DNA of 64,000 nt from positions 379,501-443,500 of the forward strand of contig JAUCBN010000055.1 of NCBI GenBank assembly GCA_035048815.1, in the 5' to 3' direction. The notes beneath the pieces were generated by a model that saw nothing but the letters and a program-made list of their open reading frames with translations, had not been told where the DNA came from and made no database searches. Below, piece after piece: positions 13,100 to 24,500 of this stretch (its first letter is position 1; the number at the start of each line of letters is the position of its first letter). The position numbers and the translations under genes are program-made. Source of the stretch: Abelmoschus esculentus. Its lineage: Eukaryota; Streptophyta; Magnoliopsida; Malvales; Malvaceae.

Positions 13100-13290
13100 A
13101 TTTTATCGAGTGTAAATCGTTTACCTCTTAATTATATTTTTATTGGTGATTCCACATTAAATTATTAGGTTTAAGGTTTAAGAAATTAAGGATATGATGT
13201 ATTTTTTAAAGTGTAAGATGTAAGATTTAGGACGTAAAAAATTAAGATTAAAATTTAGAATTTAAATTTTTAATATTTTTTTAATAAAAG
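13100..13290 (+). repeat. MITE-like repeat, family 1, degenerate copy
   Basis: It begins GTGTAAATCGTTTACCTC, matching GTGCAAATCGTTTGCCCC at about 16915. It continues with AGGTTTAAGGTTTAAGAAAT and GTGTAAGATGTAAGATTTAG, the same order of blocks as the copies at 14105 and 16905. The call is by eye. Confidence 0.45.
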
Positions 13291-13555
13291 ACATAAAAAA
13301 ATATTCTATTCTATTTTATGAAAAGAAAAATATAATCACATTTCTCTTACATTTATATAGAAAGCAATCTTATATCCACCCAAAAATAAGTATTAAATAA
13401 ATAATTACCAATTATGTATAAATACAATAATTTTTACCTAATTAGTGATGATTGCTTACCAAACAAACATAAATATTAGATTATTAGTATATATGTATTA
13501 TACACGGTTATATACATGCATGTCGTGTTCAATGATCATACACACACATGCCGTG

Positions 13556-13561
13556 TGTATA

Positions 13562-13593
<32 letters not shown>

Positions 13594-13594
13594 G
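13556..13594. repeat. (TA)n microsatellite followed by a T-run
   Basis: About ten TA units are followed directly by about 16 T residues. Confidence 0.9.
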
Positions 13595-14104
13595 AGAATA
13601 CAGTATCATACTTCTTTAGTTCAATCCTACTTGATTAAATATTTAAAAAGTTTTATTTTTTAATTTAAATATTTATTTTATATAAACTACATTACAAATA
13701 GACAAAAATATTAAATATTAAATATTTATAATAGAGGCATGAGCTCCCATAATAAACTTAAACCCATAATTTTAGATATTCGTTATAAAATTTTGATTTT
13801 GTTTAAGTAGGTGAATAATGTTTTATTATCTTATAATTTTAAGTAGGTGAATAATTTAAACCCATCATTCTATTCTATTTAGGGATGGAGTTAGAATTTA
13901 ATTATGAGAGAAATAAAAATTTATTAAATTTTTAAATTTAAAAATTAGGAGAGACAAAAAAATATTTAATTAATATTTAAACTAAATGACTTAAATATAC
14001 AATTATACTAAAAAAATTTAGTAGGAACAACGATCCTTTCCACACCTTACATAGTTTCGTCTTTGATTCAATTATTGTTTGACACGTTATTTGGGTTGAA
14101 CGTC

Positions 14105-14385
14105 AGATGATGAACCCAAATCATCTACCCCTTTTCCATGTCTCCATTTATTTCCCACTTCAAATTAGAGGTTTAGGGTTCAGGATTTAGGGTTTTAGGT
14201 TAGGGGTTTTGGTTAGGGTTTAGGGAATTAGGTGTAGGGTGTATTTTTTAGGGTGTAGGGTTTAAGGTTTAGAATATAGAAAATAAAGGTTTAGGGTTTA
14301 AAATTCATTTTTTACAAAAATACAAAGAAGGCATAGAGGGATACACAAAAAAGAAGTAGAAGATTTTTATTCTCAGATGATAGAG
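14105..14385 (+). repeat. MITE-like repeat with telomere-like core (family 1)
   Basis: The core is a run of TTTAGGG-like units (14172-14290), flanked by CATTTATTTCCCACTTCAAATT on the left and an A-rich segment with GGCATAGAGGGATAC on the right. It aligns block by block with 16905-17130. The ends look weakly inverted (TCTACCCCTTTTCC against CTTCTACTTCTTTT on the other strand), which suggests a MITE and not a relic telomere. Confidence 0.5.
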
Positions 14386-14936
14386 AAAAATGGATTACCG
14401 AAATACATGTGAGCGTCTATCAACAACATGACAGGATAAACAAACTTAAATGATAGACGGATATAATTTTATAAATTTTATATTATATCCACTTTAATTA
14501 GAACATATATAAATATATACCTGATGAATAAAGAGGTCTTAATAATCATATCCGTGGTAGATAATAGATAAATGATAGATTCGAGAGTTATCCGTTCCAT
14601 ATCCACCAATCAAGTTATGTCTCGTTTTACATTGGCTCGCTCATTATGCAAATGTGATTTCACTTCTCTCGGAGTCCAGAGTTTGCAGGTTGTAAAAGCT
14701 GCACCAGCGAATATGAAGTCCACCGTGCCGATAATGTACGATCGATGTCGGTATCAAAACTAAAACATCATGAATCAAACAATACGATATGAATACATAA
14801 ATCGTTCCGATATTCATCGAATAAATCGGTGTTAACAGAAAAAAAACAAATCGACACAATGCAACTTAAGTTTCTTGTTATTCAAGAATCAACATCACTG
14901 AACATAAATTCACAGCACGTATGATCGAATTCAACA

Positions 14937-15401
14937 TCAATAATTCAGGCGGAATATATCATTCAGCACGAAGAAGCTTCCATCAGGCGAGGGACTTAAA
15001 TGAAACATCTGTAAAACATATCATTGTAATTATGTCAGAAATTAAGTATAATTCAAACTGCAAATGTGTTCAGAGTGAAAGCAAAGAGATCAACATACCT
15101 GGCTGAACCGTAGAGGATGGTTTTCTCCAGGCAATTGAATACTACCACTAACGAAAATGATAATGCCGCCCGTGATGGTAGTAGGCTGTGAATCAATGGT
15201 GCTGATCACATGTCGGCATCCATCGAGAGGCAACTGATTAAGCTTAGAAATGATACCATCAACCCCTTGTATCTTCTGGCCCTCGAACGTCAACATGGAG
15301 TTCGGCTTGTAGATGTTCGACAGTGCCGGCCGGTCGTTATCGAAAAGATGATAGTAATGATCCACAAATGATTTTCCCAACGTCTCGATTTGTTCTTCCA
15401 T
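14937..15401 (-). CDS. Nuclear transport factor 2 homologue (NTF2/NTL-like)
   Basis: Two exons, 15401-15099 and 15008-14937, with a 90-base GT-AG intron, encode 124 residues, the normal NTF2 length. Diagnostic stretches are FVDHYYHLFD near the N-terminus, SMLTFEGQKIQG, FVSGSIQLPGE, and the C-terminal MFHLSPSPDG and FVLNDIFRLNY just before the stop. NTF2 is a small homodimeric cone-fold protein. It carries RanGDP through nuclear pores by binding FG nucleoporins (family knowledge). The second exon is only 72 bases and is easily missed. Arabidopsis At1g11570 (NTL), a neighbour of the CYP77B1 and XTH8 genes there from memory, is the likely positional counterpart. No frame break was seen. Confidence 0.92.
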
Positions 15402-16144
15402 TAGCCTTATCTGTGAATAAGCTGTAAACTTCCCTTTCTTCTCCGTTGTGTGATCAGCATGGGTTGGAAATATAAGGGAAATGAATGTGTCATAAAGAGC
15501 ATAACTTGTAGCTTAAGCAACCAAGAGGGAATCCACACCGCTGGATGTATACGCAAAGTTGTTATCAGCTCAATCGGACACATACTAAAAGTGAAAGAAA
15601 AAATAAAAGGTGTGTCGAAAGAGGGGAATATATTCACCATTAGAGGGATGAAAGAGGATTTTGTTAGATACCATGTTTCTTTAATCATTTGATATTTTTA
15701 AGTGATTAATGGTAATGATTGGGTGTCGGTTCTAATTATTTTATCTTCGAAATATATTCACTTTAATTTGTCTGATCGTATTATGAGAGTATAATTTGAG
15801 TTGACTTTTTTTCTAAATATTCAATTTTCTCGATTTTTATTGTTCTCAATTGTACAACTACATGTTTGATATTTACTCACTCAGTAGAATAAATAATTTC
15901 AAATTATATTCTCATGATATGATTTAACGGCCGGGGTGGGTCATAAAACGAACAAATGAATACAAACAATAAATACTGAGTAACAGAGTGGTCTCGAAAT
16001 GGGGATGCAATATGAGTGTTCATTCAATGTTTTATCTTCGGTCTTTATAATTTCAATAACTTTTCAAGTGATAATTTTATAGGTTAGTATTTTTTTATTA
16101 TTTTAGTTGTATTTAAGGTATTTTTTTAAATAAAACGTTAGTTT

Positions 16145-16445
16145 ATTAATAAAATATTAAAGCAAAAATTACACAAATGATCATCAAATTATTTGGGGTA
16201 CCTGTTATTTTAATCATCAAATTATAATTTCATTAATCAGGTCACTAAATTTATTAAATTGACTTATTTTAATCATCGCCGTTAAAATTTTAGTGGAGAT
16301 GTGACAAAATGATGATGTGACAGTTAATGGATGATAGAGGAATGATATGATAATTAACAAAAATTTATAAAATTATCTATTTAATTTTTATTTATTTATT
16401 TATTTATTATATCAAATTAGTATTAATTTTAATTTAATTAAATAA
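16145..16445. repeat. AT-rich dispersed repeat (family 2)
   Basis: It has the order 'ATCATCAAATTA ... GTCACTAAATTT ... GCCGTTAAAATTTT ... GTTAACAAAAATTTATAAAA-like ... TTTATTTATTTATT'. A similar order is seen at about 25450-25690 and 50085-50440. Such blocks are common non-coding repeats in plant genomes. The boundaries are approximate and the class is unknown. Confidence 0.35.
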
Positions 16446-16904
16446 AATTAATTATTCAATCAGATGATGAAACATGATGAAACATGTGTGAAAAAAATAT
16501 TGAAAAAGTTGGATGACAATGTGTGGAACCAATACTAGAACCAACTGATATTACACTCACATCTTTACCATTGCACCAACCTACTCTTTAATAATATATA
16601 AACTCAAATGAAGTAAATCAATTTAAAATATTCGATTTAATAAGTATCCTAAATAATTATTTACCACGTCATCTATTCATTAGGATTTACGATTACAAAA
16701 ATAAATCAATTTAATAAATTTGATGACTTGATTAACTAATTTTTTTAATTCGATTACTAAAATAAATATTATCATATAATTATATGACCATTGTGTAATT
16801 ATCTTAATATTAAATTAATCATTAAAAATAATAAAATATACTTTCATCCCATAAAAATCTATTTTTATTTTTATACAATTCTCCTAAATATCCAACACAA
16901 CTCT

Positions 16905-17130
16905 TCTGATAGGTGCAAATCGTTTGCCCCCTCTATGCCTTTATTTATGTCCCCATTTCAAATTAAAGGTTTAGGGTTCTAGGTTAGGGTTTAGAAAATT
17001 AGGGGTAGGATGTATATTTTAAGGTGTAAGGTTTAGGATTTAGAGTTAAAAATTCAATTTTTTTAAAAAAATCAAAAGTAGCATATAAAAAACACGAAAA
17101 AAGGATAGAGGATTTTTGTTCCGCCTAATA
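16905..17130 (+). repeat. MITE-like repeat with telomere-like core (family 1)
   Basis: It opens with GTGCAAATCGTTTGCCCC, then CCCATTTCAAATTAAAGG, a GGTTTAGGGTT-type core, GTGTAAGGTTTAGGATTTAG, and an A-rich tail ending GGATAGAGGATTTTTGTT. It is the closest relative in the window of the block at 14105-14385. Confidence 0.5.
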
Positions 17131-17842
17131 GCATATATCAATACGATTTATGCTCTTAGAGCATTTCTAGACTACAATTTATACACCATGGATCGGGAAT
17201 TACACCCTTTTTATACAATTCGGCCATGAACTCTTGGGTTATGCTTGACAATTGACGACTCATATTTTCATATAAGAACATTAGTGCATGTGATCCCCAT
17301 GGCCTGTTTACAGATGATGCATGTGAGAGTGCATTATGAGCATGTGTCCATTCCCCATCATGTGAGAAAGAAGAGAGTTTTAGACATTTTTTAGTCTGTC
17401 AAGTTGAAAACTATAATCTGCAGTGACTTCGTTGTAAAAGCATAGATGACTGTTCATTCAAATAAGACAGACGCCTCCTCTCTTTATCTTAATTCGTGAT
17501 CGAATGTTTGATCTTTGATTTAGTCGACGGTACCATGATAAGTATAACACTGAATTATATGTAGGTTTGTCTTGTTCTATCGTGTCGATCCGAGTCTTAA
17601 ATTTAATTATTATCAAATAAATAATTAATAAACAAAAACTGTGTTTATTTCAAGGATCTGAACATCCTAGCATGGTAGAATTGGCAAATTCAATCATTAT
17701 CAAATAAATAATCAATAAACAAAAACTGTTCTACCCCTTTCATACATGCACTCTCCATTCTCAAATACCCCATCATTCAATGCACGTTTCCTCCTTCGAG
17801 ATCCACTGGAGATATCCATCTCACCCTTTTCATCCAACCAAA

Positions 17843-19109
17843 ATGAAGAAAATGGTAATCTCTCCAATGGCGTTTCTGCCATTCATTACAGTTCTAATAT
17901 CTGTCTTTCTTACTTCATCTCAAGCAGCTGTTCCAAAAACTTCTTTTGAAGACAATTTCAGCATAATGTTTTCTGAAAATCATTTCAAAACATCCGAAGA
18001 TGGCAACACCTGGTTCCTCTCCTTAGACAAAGAAACAGGTATATCCTTACAGTACTATCAGTGTATAGGATCTGATTCCGGTAGTGATTGATTGTTTGCC
18101 ATCGTTGTTTCAGGCTGTGGATTTCAGACCAAGGAAAGATACAGATTCGGGTGGTTTAGCATGAAACTGAAGTTGGTCGGAGGTGATTCAGCTGGTGTTG
18201 TCACAGCTTACTATGTATGTTCATACTTTTAACATAAGATGTTTTAATTGTTGTGTTTTTCCATGGCTGAAGTTTCTGTGAATGTTTGCAGATGTGTTCT
18301 GAGAAGGACGCAGGACCAGAACGAGATGAGGTGGATTTTGAGTTCTTGGGGAATAGGACCGGGCAGCCGTATTTGATTCAGACAAACGTGTACAAAAATG
18401 GGGTTGGTGGGCGTGAGATGAGGCACATGCTTTGGTTCGACCCAACTGAAGAGTTCCATACATATTCCATTCTATGGAACAACCACCAACTTGTGTAAGT
18501 CCACACAATGGCTAAACTATGAGCTTGATACCTCTAGGCTCTATCATCTTTAAATTTACGATTTAGTCATTCTTCTTAAAAACATCCTTTTCAGCACATA
18601 AAAAATGCACATTAACATGATGAGTTGGGAGTTTCTAACATGATGAAACACATAATTGTTGAAAATGGAGTGAATTTCACCTACTGAATTGTGTTGGGAA
18701 CAGATTCTTTGTGGATAGAGTTCCCATCAGAGTGTTCAAAAACAACGGCGAAAAGAAAAACGACTTCTTTCCCAATGAGAAGCCGATGTACTTGTTCTCT
18801 AGCATATGGAACGCCGATGATTGGGCGACGAGAGGCGGGCTCGAGAAAACCAACTGGAAAAAGGCACCATTCGTATCGTCTTACAAGGACTTCAGCGTGG
18901 ACGGCTGCCAATGGGAAGACCCGTACCCAGCATGCGTATCGACCACCACCAAGTATTGGTGGGATCAGTATGATGCTTGGCATTTAACTGATGATCAAAA
19001 GAAGGACTTTGCTTGGGTGCAAAGAAACCTTGTGATTTATGATTATTGCAAGGATGTTGAGCGTTACCCTAAATTGCCTGGGGAGTGTTCTTTGAATCCC
19101 TGGGATTAG
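17843..19109 (+). CDS. XTH8: Xyloglucan endotransglucosylase/hydrolase (XTH8-like)
   Basis: Exons 17843-18038, 18114-18214, 18292-18494 and 18704-19109 join in frame to 301 residues. A signal peptide (about 1-30, hydrophobic FITVLISVFLTSSQAA) sends it to the cell wall. The GH16 active site is RDEVDFEFLGNRTGQP. The first Glu is the nucleophile and the second the acid/base, and the N-glycosylation site NRT follows at once. The first active-site residue is Arg where most XTHs have His. The C-terminal XET domain has the expected cysteines (GCQWEDPYPAC, YDYCKDVERYP, GECSLNPW). The enzyme cuts and re-joins xyloglucan during wall loosening (family knowledge). GPERDE, WFDPTEEFHTYSILWNNHQL and SIWNADDWATRGG fit the XTH8 clade. 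The start was taken at MKKM, immediately before the signal peptide; an in-frame upstream ATG at 17780 would give an atypical N-terminus. Confidence 0.94.
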
Positions 19110-19577
19110 GATATGGAACTATCAAGTGAGGGAATTTTTGTTTCATTTTTTCCTTTAAACGAGAATTAAATAATGTAATTATTCATTTTCAGACCTCAGC
19201 TGTTTTGATATATTATATGGGATGTCTTATTCAAAGGACAACCTCTAATCCTTAAAAGAGAAAAAAAAAAGCTTTCATAAAAAAACTCAGATCAGCTAAA
19301 GATATACACCAGACATCAGTTAACAAAGAGACCTATACTAAACAACAAGCACAAAATCCATAACAAAGTAAAGATCTAGTTGAATGTTGTATTGGTTCAA
19401 GAGTTGGTACATGGTTACAGTAGAAATTAGAAAATGGATGTCTCCTTGCGTTACCACTCCTAACTTTTGAATGGCAATTAATGGAGGGTTTGCAGGTACT
19501 TTTATATCTGGAGCAAAAGGAATAAGGCAAGAGGTTGAACCTTTTCAAAGAGAAAATATAGATTTTGTTATGTAATT
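19110..19577. other. XTH8 3' flank
   Basis: It holds the XTH8 3' UTR and terminator region, then an A-rich stretch (19259-19285). No gene was seen. Confidence 0.6.
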
Positions 19578-19988
19578 GTGTTTAGACAGATGTCAAACCT
19601 TCAGATTATCAACATAAGAAGTGAAGTTTTCAGTAGTGAGATGACTCAAGTTGACTTGCAGAGAAATATAGTATTCACTAAGAATTTAAATGAAGCTGAT
19701 TGCAAACCTTTTATTCAGAAGATTACTCAGCAGATAAGAAATTGGCCTACCAGATGTCTCTCCTTTGCTGGTAGTCTGCAGTTGATCCAATCTGTGTGGT
19801 GTTTAGCTTACAAAACTTCTGCTGCAGGAACTTGTTGCCTTCAAAAATCATATAAAACAACCATTTCATGCAAACAAGAATGTGGTATGAATGACGCTTG
19901 TTCTTGGCAAGAAATGGCTATTTTGTATATGATGTGGCAAGAGAGTAATGGAAGAATTCAAGGGAAAAGTCATAGAAATATTGTATGA
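19578..19988 (+). mobile_element. LINE-type non-LTR retrotransposon remnant (3' part of reverse transcriptase)
   Basis: A 136-codon open frame contains a stretch typical of the region just after the RT domain of plant LINEs: a helix with Q-x-I-x-x-W-x-x-x-x-LSFAG-x-LQLI-x-SV. The usual LINE version is INSWTNRKLSFAGRLQLI or similar. Nothing of the endonuclease, the YxDD catalytic centre or a poly-A tail is present, so this is a dead 5'-truncated and 3'-truncated fragment. It lies tail-to-tail with the ubiquitin-like gene. Confidence 0.7.
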
Positions 19989-20070
19989 ACTATGGAGTGT
20001 ATGATTGTATTAAAAGAACAACAGGAAACAGGCTATCTGGTATATATAAGAACCCTAGTTGATGCCTTTT

Positions 20071-21036
20071 TCAGTTCATCCACCTGAACGTCCGATCATC
20101 GTCCATTACATTTTGTTTATGAATGAAAAAGTAGCCTTCTTCTGGTAAAGGAAAAAGAAACTTTTTCTGTAAATTCTGCAGTTGTTTCCTAAGGTCCCCA
20201 ACATTATCCGTCGCATTCATTTCCACCTCTACCTTCTTCGTCCCGTACCTCGGCAACACCAACAGCTTCAACTTCCCCGAACTCGTAGTAGTCTTAGCCC
20301 TTGCCGCTCTCTTCCCTGAACTCGTAGGCTGCGGCATGATATCCACATCGAAAGTGTCCTTCCACTTCAGCTTCAACATATTCGAACCCGTAGTAGCCCC
20401 TGCTGCCCCCTTCCCCGAGCTCATAGGCCGTGGCATGATTTCTACATCATTCCACGTAGGCTTCAACGTATTCGAACCCGTAGTAGCCTCTGCCGCTCCC
20501 TTCCCCGAACTCGTAGGCGGTGGCATGATATTCACATCGACAGCGTTATTCTCCGTCAGCTTCAACTTCTTCGAATCTGTAGTAGGCCCTGTCGCTCCCT
20601 TCCCATAACTCATAGGCGGCGGCGGCATGATATTCACGTCCACAACGTTATCATCCGTCAGCTGGCGTCCATCTGATTGAACTACTAACCGGTCAACTGA
20701 GGTTGTCAACGATGGGGCATTGTCGTTGAGTTGTGTTTCCTTCGACGGCGATGAAGTTTGTTTCTTCTGTTGTTCATTGACTTGGGGTTGCTGTTTATAA
20801 TTATCATCATCCGAATCCGACGCCACAAGTAATTGAATAAGCGAGTTGTGTAGGATTTCACAGTACTCGACGTCTCGTTCGTCTTCAAGAACTTGGCCAT
20901 TGAAGACCAGGGTTTGACTAGTTACAGGTATTCCATGGTATTTTTGCACTTTCTCTTTGATTTCAAGAACTGTATCGAAGTAACCAACTTCAACGCAAAA
21001 CGCTTTGCCACTTTGGTTTTCAAAGATGACATCCAT
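20071..21036 (-). CDS. Double ubiquitin-like domain protein with internal tandem repeats
   Basis: An intronless frame of 321 residues from the ATG at 21036 (MDVIFENQSGK). The open frame extends eight codons upstream without another ATG. An N-terminal ubiquitin-like domain (about 1-72) shows the beta-grasp pattern, including VLEIKEKVQKYHGIPV and QTLVFNGQVLED. A Ser/Gln-rich linker is followed by four tandem units of about 30-36 residues (about 128-260). Their consensus is VDVNIMPPP-SSGKGAA-ATTGS--LKL. A second ubiquitin-like fold (about 255-321) contains VEVEMNATDNVGDLRKQLQ. No C-terminal Gly-Gly is present, so it is not a conjugated modifier. It could act as a ubiquitin-receptor or scaffold type protein, but no function is assigned. 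It belongs to a poorly described plant family of proteins with two Ubl domains. Confidence 0.75.
   Translation of the reverse strand: MDVIFENQSGKAFCVEVGYFDTVLEIKEKVQKYHGIPVTSQTLVFNGQVLEDERDVEYCEILHNSLIQLLVASDSDDDNYKQQPQVNEQQKKQTSSPSKETQLNDNAPSLTTSVDRLVVQSDGRQLTDDNVVDVNIMPPPPMSYGKGATGPTTDSKKLKLTENNAVDVNIMPPPTSSGKGAAEATTGSNTLKPTWNDVEIMPRPMSSGKGAAGATTGSNMLKLKWKDTFDVDIMPQPTSSGKRAARAKTTTSSGKLKLLVLPRYGTKKVEVEMNATDNVGDLRKQLQNLQKKFLFPLPEEGYFFIHKQNVMDDDRTFRWMN
20250..20655 (-). repeat. Intragenic tandem repeat, four units of about 90-108 bp
   Basis: Units of roughly 30-36 codons, each with an IMP(P/Q/R)P motif, a SSGKGAA-type block and a TTGS-x-x-LKL block, follow one another in the ubiquitin-like gene. 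Lengths differ by whole codons, so the frame is kept. Confidence 0.8.
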
Positions 21037-21060
21037 TGGACAAGATACCGAAGACTTCAA

Positions 21061-21551
21061 TGGCGATTTTCTTTTTCCTTATGTTTTTCGTTGAGAATGT
21101 GTTGATTTATGGCGAAAAATCTGGTGTTCGTTATCTGTTATAGTATATCTGATGTATTGCAACTGTAGGCCGTGACTCATCAATTATTTCTCATCTTGAA
21201 GATTTGGGAAAATTATATTTCTGCCCCTTATGAAGGTTCAGATTTTTCTTATTTACTATTTTGGTCACTATTGCTATGATTCTTCGCTACTTTTGTTCAT
21301 ACAGAGATTCATTCCTTTTGTTTTATAATTTAGTAGAATCGAATCGAACTAACCAGTTGAATTAAAAATCAATAATTTAATTAGTTCGACTCTCGTTCTA
21401 CTAGATCACTTAGTTGTTGGTCCGATATTTAACCAATTGATCAGTTTTTGTAACTGATCAATGTCTTTCATAGATGTCTATAGAAGCACGACAAATCTGT
21501 CATTATATGCATAATCTGTATATGTAATCTAAAGAAATCGATTTGATTCGT
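21061..21551. other. Intergenic spacer
   Basis: Short AT-rich spacer between the ubiquitin-like gene promoter and the 3' end of TDP1. Nothing else was recognised. Confidence 0.6.
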
Positions 21552-24500
21552 TTACAATCGGGGCCAAACTTGACCGTACACATCCTTCTTCGTGTATCGT
21601 CGATCCCAAGACCATGGGATATCTGCAGTGGAGATCGAAAAAAAGAATCAAGTTTAACGACTGCAAAATGCAGCTTATAAAGATTGAAGTTTATGTATGA
21701 GATTTATAAGTTTTATGACCTTCGGATGAGTATGGTTCAGGAGGGAGTTCGTATGGAACGGGCAAGGGAATTACTTCTGATATCTTGCTTCCTTGCCAAG
21801 CAAGAGTAACTAACTTCGTTTTCGATGCTACGGAAGTACCGGTTGAGCTTGATTTAACGATACCCTGATTTACATACGCGGATAGAAATAGTTACAACTT
21901 TTTTTATCACATAATGTTTCATAGGTAAATGGAATAGAACCAGAAATAGTCATTTACCCTTGATGAGCCTCCATTAGCTGTACAGGAAAATTCACAACCG
22001 TCTTCTTCTTCTTCTATATGAGACGGTAAAAATAGCACACCGAGCTAGAAAGGTTTATACCAAAAGAAAACATAATGTTGAAGCTTAGTCGAAGGGTCAA
22101 ATAATGAGAAGATAAAAGGAAATAATAGAAAAATGTTGAAGAAAAACCAATCAATTCATTTGTTGAATATCTATATCTTGAAAGATTGGGGAAATGCAGT
22201 GCATTCCATGGGTTTGGTTTCAACTTTCGGTATCCATTCAATGGGATGTACATCTTAGATGGGATTTCAAACATCAATCAGACGCACGTACCTCGTAAGA
22301 ACGGATCATCAACTGAGAATTGTTCTTTTGAAGAGCTCCCCATGCAGCTTTGCTAAGATTTGCAGAAGTTAGCAAGAACCAACTGCATCCATGGAGAAAG
22401 TTCTAGCAACTAGAATGAGAAAAGGAAATACAAATCGTAAAAACTAAAAGCTTTTGAAAGCATGATACATAGGCTGAATGAATTCTTACGCCAGTTTTTG
22501 TCCCTTGTAGCGGGTAAACGTCTTGATATGTGGCATTGCGCGACTGAAACAGCCAAAATGAAAAAAACTTAAGAATCAACAATGCCAAACGACATTTTAT
22601 AGATCAATCTTTCATCATAGATGAAATAGACATACCAGCGGCCAGTATGGCTTGCCTTCCACTTTACCCAATACTTCTTCAAGAATCCCTTTTCCACGTT
22701 CTTAAGCGGACTTGGAATTGCACTACCGGCAGCATAACCCTAGAAAGGAAGGTAGAATAACAGATATAAAAGAAACTTCACTTGACGATAAGTTGTGTTT
22801 TTGTTCAACATCTGCTGGTGCCACTAGCGAGTTAGTTTAGAGCCTAATAGATAATGCTAACAACGAGAAACCTACTTGATAGTACCTCTAAGGAGCATCT
22901 GACATCTTCAACAGTGGGCCATATTATTGATGACTCCCCCAAACCAAGGGGTGCTTTATCTTCTGAATAGCCTGATGACAGTGAGGATGCAAACTCAGCC
23001 ATCCATTTCTCGTCCAATGAGCCGAGGGAGGAGAACTACAGCAAGTCGAACAAGAAAAAATGCCATCAATAAAAGCAAAAGATATGCAACTACTTTCTTC
23101 TCTTAACCTATTCATACCATTAAAAAAATCCAATAGCTTAACGGAATTACACTAAAGTTTGATCCCAGAAAACTGAGGTACTGCATGACTCTGCATAACT
23201 AGAAATCCAACATTACCTGATAAACTAGAGGAGATCTCTGGAACTCTTTGTCGAAAACACACTCCTGGAGAACAGTACGCATCTTCATATGGCCCCATTT
23301 TTTCATACTGGAACCCGTATGATATCCAGGGACAGATGCAATCAGTCGAACCTGAAAGTTCTCAAATAGTTTATAGGGTCTCTCACATATAGTTACAAAA
23401 CAGAAACATAATTAAGTCCTGTAATATTATACCTGTAGATATAGATATAAAATATAACTTCAAACAAATAAAATTATACCTTTGCCTTACTATAATCGAA
23501 CTTCTTGAAGAAGGTGGAATTAATGTTGAAATTTCCGAGGGCTGGTAAATTAGCAGTGAACTCTGGCCACTGTAAGAATTCCAGAAAAGAAAGGTATAGT
23601 TACAACTTACAACAACCTGTAAATTGTGTATGAAGGGGGAAATGTTTAAATTCTCCGAGCAGATCAAAATCTTGTTTTTCACATGCTATTTTTAAGAGCA
23701 AATCCATGGAATCTGCTAAAATTTGGTACCTTCAATGTGCTGAGATAGTCAACCAAGTCATTTTCAAATCCACATCCTTTTGCCGAGTTACTTTGATCTT
23801 TCCAAGGGAAATCTTGCATCCATAAACCTTGACTTTTATTATTCCAGTCGACGTAGATTAAGTTAGCAGTATGAACGATAACTCTCACTCCTTTAGGATA
23901 CACAAGGAGCATTGCCTTTGAATGGTGTGTCCCAAATGAAATGGGTAATGGTGGCTTGTGCAGAATCCAATTGTTACGCTTGCTTCTCTGTACAACAAGC
24001 AGCACATAATGTGAAAATACAGTACAAATCAAGCTTCCAGAGATTAAAAGAAACATTTAGAATTATAGCTGACCTTCATAAGATCCAGCCTGCTATCACC
24101 TTCCCCATGAATAACCAACACATTGGGAACTTTTGCAAGTTTCGGACATGCTACACAAGCAAGATGCAGAAACAGTTTAGATGTATGAAAACATTACAAA
24201 AAGTATAAAACAGATAAGATAAATACGTGTATATATATAAGCCTCATAATCAAACAACACGAACCACCGGAAAGAGATGAATTAAGAGAATTCACCTGAT
24301 AGTAACCAATCAATATCCACCATGTAATTCGAGAGGACCGCAAGAAGAACATCCCCCTAGTAATGTAATAAGCAATACAAGCAGTAATATATGCAGTAAA
24401 CTAGCAGAAAAGTAAAACAAGGCCAAGCATAACTTGAATCACTAATGTCTAAAACTATTACCTCAATCACATCCCCTATAGAAACAGAATTGGTATTTGC

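Larger units (their letters stand above)
11837..14936. other. Intergenic spacer with repeats
   Basis: The first 500 bases hold the 5' UTR, its intron and the promoter of the HD-ZIP IV gene. From about 12900 it is AT-rich repeat DNA. It contains two family-1 MITE-like blocks (about 13100-13290 and 14105-14385) and a TA microsatellite followed by a T-run. No coding region is convincing. Small ORFs at 12588-12894 lie in pyrimidine-rich promoter-like DNA and have no recognisable domain. Confidence 0.6.
15402..17842. other. Intergenic spacer with repeats
   Basis: It lies between the divergent NTF2 (-) and XTH8 (+) genes and so holds both promoters. Two repeat blocks lie inside, an AT-rich dispersed repeat at about 16145-16445 and a family-1 MITE-like copy at about 16905-17130. 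A perfect short direct repeat around 17607-17737 (AATAAACAAAAACTGT, twice) lies in the XTH8 promoter. An ORF on the plus strand at 15450-15692 shows no recognisable domain. Confidence 0.55.

Noticed and set aside
14165..14300. True interstitial telomere
   Set aside because: The TTTAGGG-like units are degenerate and embedded in flanks shared with other copies, so a dispersed element explains them better.
15407..15692. Overlapping 80-93 codon frames on both strands upstream of NTF2
   Set aside because: No domain is seen, and their position just upstream of the NTF2 ATG fits promoter or 5' UTR.
20336..20608. Plus-strand 90-codon frame with a repeated pattern
   Set aside because: It is the antisense reading of the tandem repeat in the ubiquitin-like gene, which explains its periodicity.
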